NCBI GenBank assembly: GCA_012064415.1
Contig: SSNU01000235.1
Coordinates: 62,001 to 126,000, forward strand
Origin: Gyrodactylus bullatarudis
Lineage: Eukaryota; Platyhelminthes; Monogenea; Gyrodactylidea; Gyrodactylidae
Direction of reading: 5' to 3'
DNA: 64,000 nucleotides
The position numbers and the translations under genes were made by a program. The notes under the pieces were generated by a model. The model was not told the DNA's origin. It searched no databases and worked only from the letters and a program-made list of their open reading frames with translations. Shown here piece by piece: positions 60,749 to 64,000 of this stretch (position 1 is the first letter of the stretch; each line of letters starts with the position of its first letter).

Positions 60749-61868
60749 ATGCTAAGCAATTTCGTAGATCCAAATTTGAGTTCATCCGTATGGGTTGAAG
60801 CTGTTGATTCTGACAAGAATAAGAATGTCAGGATTATGTATACAGATGCCAAAATGATTGGAAATGGTGTTTTTGGTGTTGTTTACTTGGCAAAACTGAA
60901 CGGAAAACAAAATGTGGCAATAAAAAAAGTTCTCCAAGATAAACGATACGTCAATAGAGAACTTGAAATTTTAAGAAGCCTTAAACATCCTAATATTGTA
61001 CGACTTTTCTATCACTTTTTCACAATCTCGTCATCTTCAGTGAGTTTTTCAATATTTATTAAATTTATCAACAATTTTAAACCTAAATTTAATTTTCCAG
61101 AGTGAAGGAACATATCTGAGTCTTGTGCAAGAATATGTACCAGAGAATCTAGGAAGGTTAATACGAATGTATTGGAAAAATCGTAAACCCATTCCCTTGT
61201 CGCTGGTCAAAATATTTTCCTTCCAGCTCCTACGTGCTCTAGCATATATTCATCATTTTTCCATTTGTCATAGAGATATTAAACCTCAGAATATTTTAAT
61301 CGATCCTAAAAAAGGCACTCTTAAGTTGTGTGATTTCGGCAGTTCAAAGAAATTAAATCCCAAGGAGCCCAATGTTTCATACATTTGTTCCCGGCATTAT
61401 AGAGCACCAGAATTGATATTTGGAGCTACCCTCTATTCAACTAGCATTGATATTTGGTCAGCTGGATGTGTTGTTGGCGAATTATTGCTAGGAAGAGTTC
61501 TCTTTCCCGGTGACTCGGGTATTGACCAATTAGTTGAGATTATGAAAGTTCTTGGTACACCAGATGAATTTCAAATGCAAGAAATGAATCCAAGCTATTC
61601 TAAATACAAGTTTCCCACCATAAAAGGTTGCTCATGGGAAAAATTTATTAAAAATCGGAAGAATGAAGCTTGTTTTGACCTCCTCAAAGGATTAATAGTC
61701 TACGCTCCATGTGTCAGATTAACAGCTGCAGAGGCTCTCTCATTAACCTTTTTCACAGATTTATTAGATTTTCCAAAGGGCTGTCCTCTTGATGCAACAG
61801 GCCATCTTCCTAATGGAGAATCTGCGCCACCGCTTTTAGCCAATTTTACTGATGAAGGTGAGGACTAA
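60749..61868 (+). CDS. GSK3: Glycogen synthase kinase 3-type protein kinase
   Basis: Exons 60749-61039 and 61101-61868 (61-nt intron) give 352 residues. All kinase motifs are present: Gly loop GNGVFG (38-43), K59 in VAIKK, E71, HRD (154-156) with K158 and N161, DFG (175-177), and APE. The activation-loop Tyr (Y191 in NVSY) is kept; the next family Tyr is His196 (SRHYRAPEL). The primed-phosphate pocket (R70, R155, K180) is intact. It lacks the N-terminal RxxTSF-type segment whose Ser is phosphorylated by Akt, so that inhibition is unlikely. A donor at 61857 (GTGAGG) and an acceptor at 61949 would replace the last residues GED with VQLKY. Roles of the family: Wnt, insulin and Hedgehog signalling. 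Confidence 0.93.
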
Positions 61869-63356
61869 CTCTCTGAATATGATTCACCTCTTCCAAACCA
61901 AAATTAATTTCACATTTGTTCTCTCTAACTTTCCTCTTTGATTTTCAGTTCAATTGAAATATTAGGCTCGCTTTATTTAGTTAAGTCGTTTATAAATGAA
62001 ATTCTAAAATTATTTAAAAACTCACGTAAATTAAATTCGGATTCTAATCTCATATTGGTCACTCCAAACGTTTTGATGCCCACCGCCATCGAAATGTTTG
62101 AAGTGACCGAAAAATTCTTGAATTTAAAATACATAATATTTATTACGTATCTATTGATATTTTCATGTATTGTATACCCTTATGAATGGTGACCCGAAGA
62201 AAATCTACAGAATGAAATAAGTTACATGTTTTCCATACTGTACTAAAATGAAATACCTAACTAAACAAACCTACTTGTGCATGGGAAAGGAAAAAAATAC
62301 TGTTTAAAGGATCTGGTTTATTTCCATAAAATTTGATTTTCATTTCCTTCGAAAGACTCACGAGATTACCTTTAATAAAAACGACAACTTATCTTAAATG
62401 ACCCTAGCTTGGCTAGGGTGAAATTTTTTTTTCCGGACAACTCACGAGAGTACTAACTTTTCTGATAAAATTTAGCATTCGGATCATGTTTTGTATATTT
62501 TTAAAGGGTGAAAGTCATTCTACATTATTTCATTGCCCATTTTTCTCCAGATTGATGATTGTGTAGTAAAAATTCATTGAAAATTGAGAAAATTCTGAAT
62601 TTTTAAAACTGAATGACATAATGATGAAGCATTTTCGATACATGCTTCAATACAAAATAATGTTTAGAACTGTAGGAATGATTTCATGAAAAGATTTCCA
62701 TACAGGCAATTTTTGTTGTTTTCAAATTTTTGATGGTATAGAGTTTTTACTGAATTATATCAAAATTGATTTCTTGAAAAGCATCTACTCTTCATTAAAT
62801 ATGGAATTGTCAGATTTAGACTATTTCATGTTTGAACCTTTATCTAATTGGCAAAGAGCATTGACAAGAGGAGTCCTTGAAAGATCAGGATCACATCTTC
62901 TGCAGGGATAACAGATTTATTTTTTTAAAAAAAGAATCAAGAATTTAACGTTAATTTTTATTGCTTGATAAATTTGTATTTCATAATTAAATTGAATTTG
63001 CTATCAGATTATGGCTCGGACAAGTGATATCAAAATTTCATCTACCTCTAATACTTATTGTAAATGTAGAAAAGTAAGAATTCTCTATAGCACCCAAAAA
63101 TCCGCCAATTTCGGAATTATAACTCTAAAAATGATTCATACGTAAATTGTAATAGTTTGATGAATTTAAAATTTAATAGTGTATATAAATTTCCGTCTTT
63201 CGATTATAATCCAAGCTTTCAATTTCTCAAATATTTTCTCGGAACTCTTATTTATCATGATTAATTCAAGTAGTTAGATTTTGAGTACCGTCATTGTCCA
63301 AAAAGTATTGAATTCCATTGTACATTGTTCCTTAATTTATTTCTCTCTAATTCTAG
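61869..63356. other. Downstream stretch with dispersed repeat
   Basis: Contains the possible alternative last exon of the kinase gene at 61949 and a copy of the CTAGGGTGAAATT repeat at 62412-62700. No other coding sequence recognised. Confidence 0.5.
62412..62700. repeat. Dispersed repeat beginning CTAGGGTGAAATT
   Basis: Shared with 21561-21680 (same strand) and 43690-44019 (opposite strand): all have AACTCACGAGAG-like or AATTCATTGAAAATT blocks in the same order. Ends only partly defined; probably a non-autonomous element. Confidence 0.7.
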
Positions 63357-63358
63357 AG

Positions 63359-63526
63359 ATGAAATATTTGCCAACAGAACTAGTGGACAGGATTAAAGCA
63401 TACCTCAGTTACACACAGAACAGTAAAAAGGATAACAAAACTACAGCATCATCTGAGGAGGATAATAGCAATTCAAAGAATTCTACTCATTGCATTCACG
63501 AGAAAGTTGACGCCTATTCAGATAAA
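63359..63526 (+). CDS. Possible coding exon of an unidentified gene
   Basis: A good acceptor (TTCTAG, 63356) is followed two bases later by ATG and 56 codons, ending at a donor GTGAGA (63527). The peptide starts MKYLPTELVDRIKAYL, helical and F-box- or domain-start-like, then becomes Ser/Asn/Lys-rich. Without the next exon no family can be assigned. The gene probably continues to the right, past the window end. Confidence 0.4.
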
Positions 63527-63692
63527 GTGAGATTTTTCTCTCAAAAAAATTAAAGAGTTGAAATTTTAATTTGCTTCTGTATGCTCAATTTATTTATTTC
63601 TCCTATCAACACTTTGCATTCTCACGAATGAGACTTGAGAAAATACTCCCCATGAGTTTAAAATCTTTTCTTCTCATTTTTAGACTATTAAA

Positions 63693-64000
63693 TTAACTAG
63701 AATATGAAGTTGAGAATCGAGAAAATTTTATTGATTTCAAAATGTAAGAGGGATCAAATTTTAACGGCAATAATCGGTTTTTTTGTCTAATTTTTAGCCT
63801 GTAAAAACTTTTTCCCACTATAGAACAAAATGGATAGTCTCCACAAGATAAACCTGATGAATAAAGTAGATTTATTGGTTAGAAACTGGTTAATTGCACA
63901 AGACATGATGATTTTATTGCTATTTTCTTTCGAATTCGATTGCTTTTCACAATTTAATAATTTCCAATCTCTCCTTTTTGGCTTTCTTCCTCGTTATTCT
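63693..64000. repeat. Foldback-family left arm at window end
   Basis: AGAATATGAAGTTGAGAATC resembles the family left end; the rest may lie outside the window. Confidence 0.45.

Noticed and set aside
1..64000. CRISPR arrays, bacterial operons, riboswitches, tRNA or rRNA genes
   Set aside because: The sequence is an intron-bearing animal nuclear region; no array spacing, Shine-Dalgarno pattern, tRNA cloverleaf or rRNA block was seen.

Overview
This is an AT-rich animal nuclear window with spliced genes and many transposons. The recognisable genes are single-copy animal housekeeping or cilium genes: a LUC7-like splicing factor, mitochondrial acyl carrier protein, IFT172, PCID2, SLC35B1, an SNX17-like protein, nucleobindin and a GSK3-type kinase. 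Many introns are only 24-40 nt long, yet keep GT...AG ends and restore frames that match protein families. Very short introns have been reported for dicyemid mesozoans, and the sparse gene layout would fit such an animal. That identification is an inference; another derived invertebrate is possible.

Layout. 1-3.2 kb has no recognised gene. 3.2-17.4 kb is the gene-dense block: ankyrin-repeat gene (-), LUC7-like (+), NDUFAB1-type ACP (-), IFT172 (+, C-terminus not found), a small membrane-protein ORF (+), PCID2 (-) and SLC35B1 (+). Several pairs are head to head with 85-160 bp between start codons, so they probably share promoters. 17.5-20.7 kb is an SNX17-like gene (-) with a full-length Tc1 element in one intron. 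20.7-35 kb is repeat-dominated: foldback hairpins, a hammerhead ribozyme inside a large inverted repeat, hAT-like MITEs, a MULE with long terminal inverted repeats, and a GC-richer LTR-like island. 35.1-36.7 kb is one large exon of an unidentified membrane protein (-). 36.7-55.9 kb is repeat-rich and nearly gene-free: foldbacks, a decayed MULE, a GIY-YIG (Penelope-like) fragment, a piggyBac-like MITE and a pogo/Tigger-like element. 55.9-60.1 kb is nucleobindin (-), 60.2 kb a small ORF (+), 60.7-61.9 kb a GSK3-type kinase (+), and a possible coding exon lies at 63.4 kb.

How it fits together. The genes do not form a pathway; they cover RNA processing and export (LUC7-like, PCID2), mitochondrial metabolism (ACP), cilium assembly (IFT172), secretory and endosomal traffic (SLC35B1, SNX17-like, nucleobindin) and signalling (GSK3). 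The most notable structural features are the intron size pattern (tiny, or enlarged by mobile DNA), the hammerhead ribozyme at 27.4 kb with a degenerate relative at 11.7 kb, and the recurrent foldback family.
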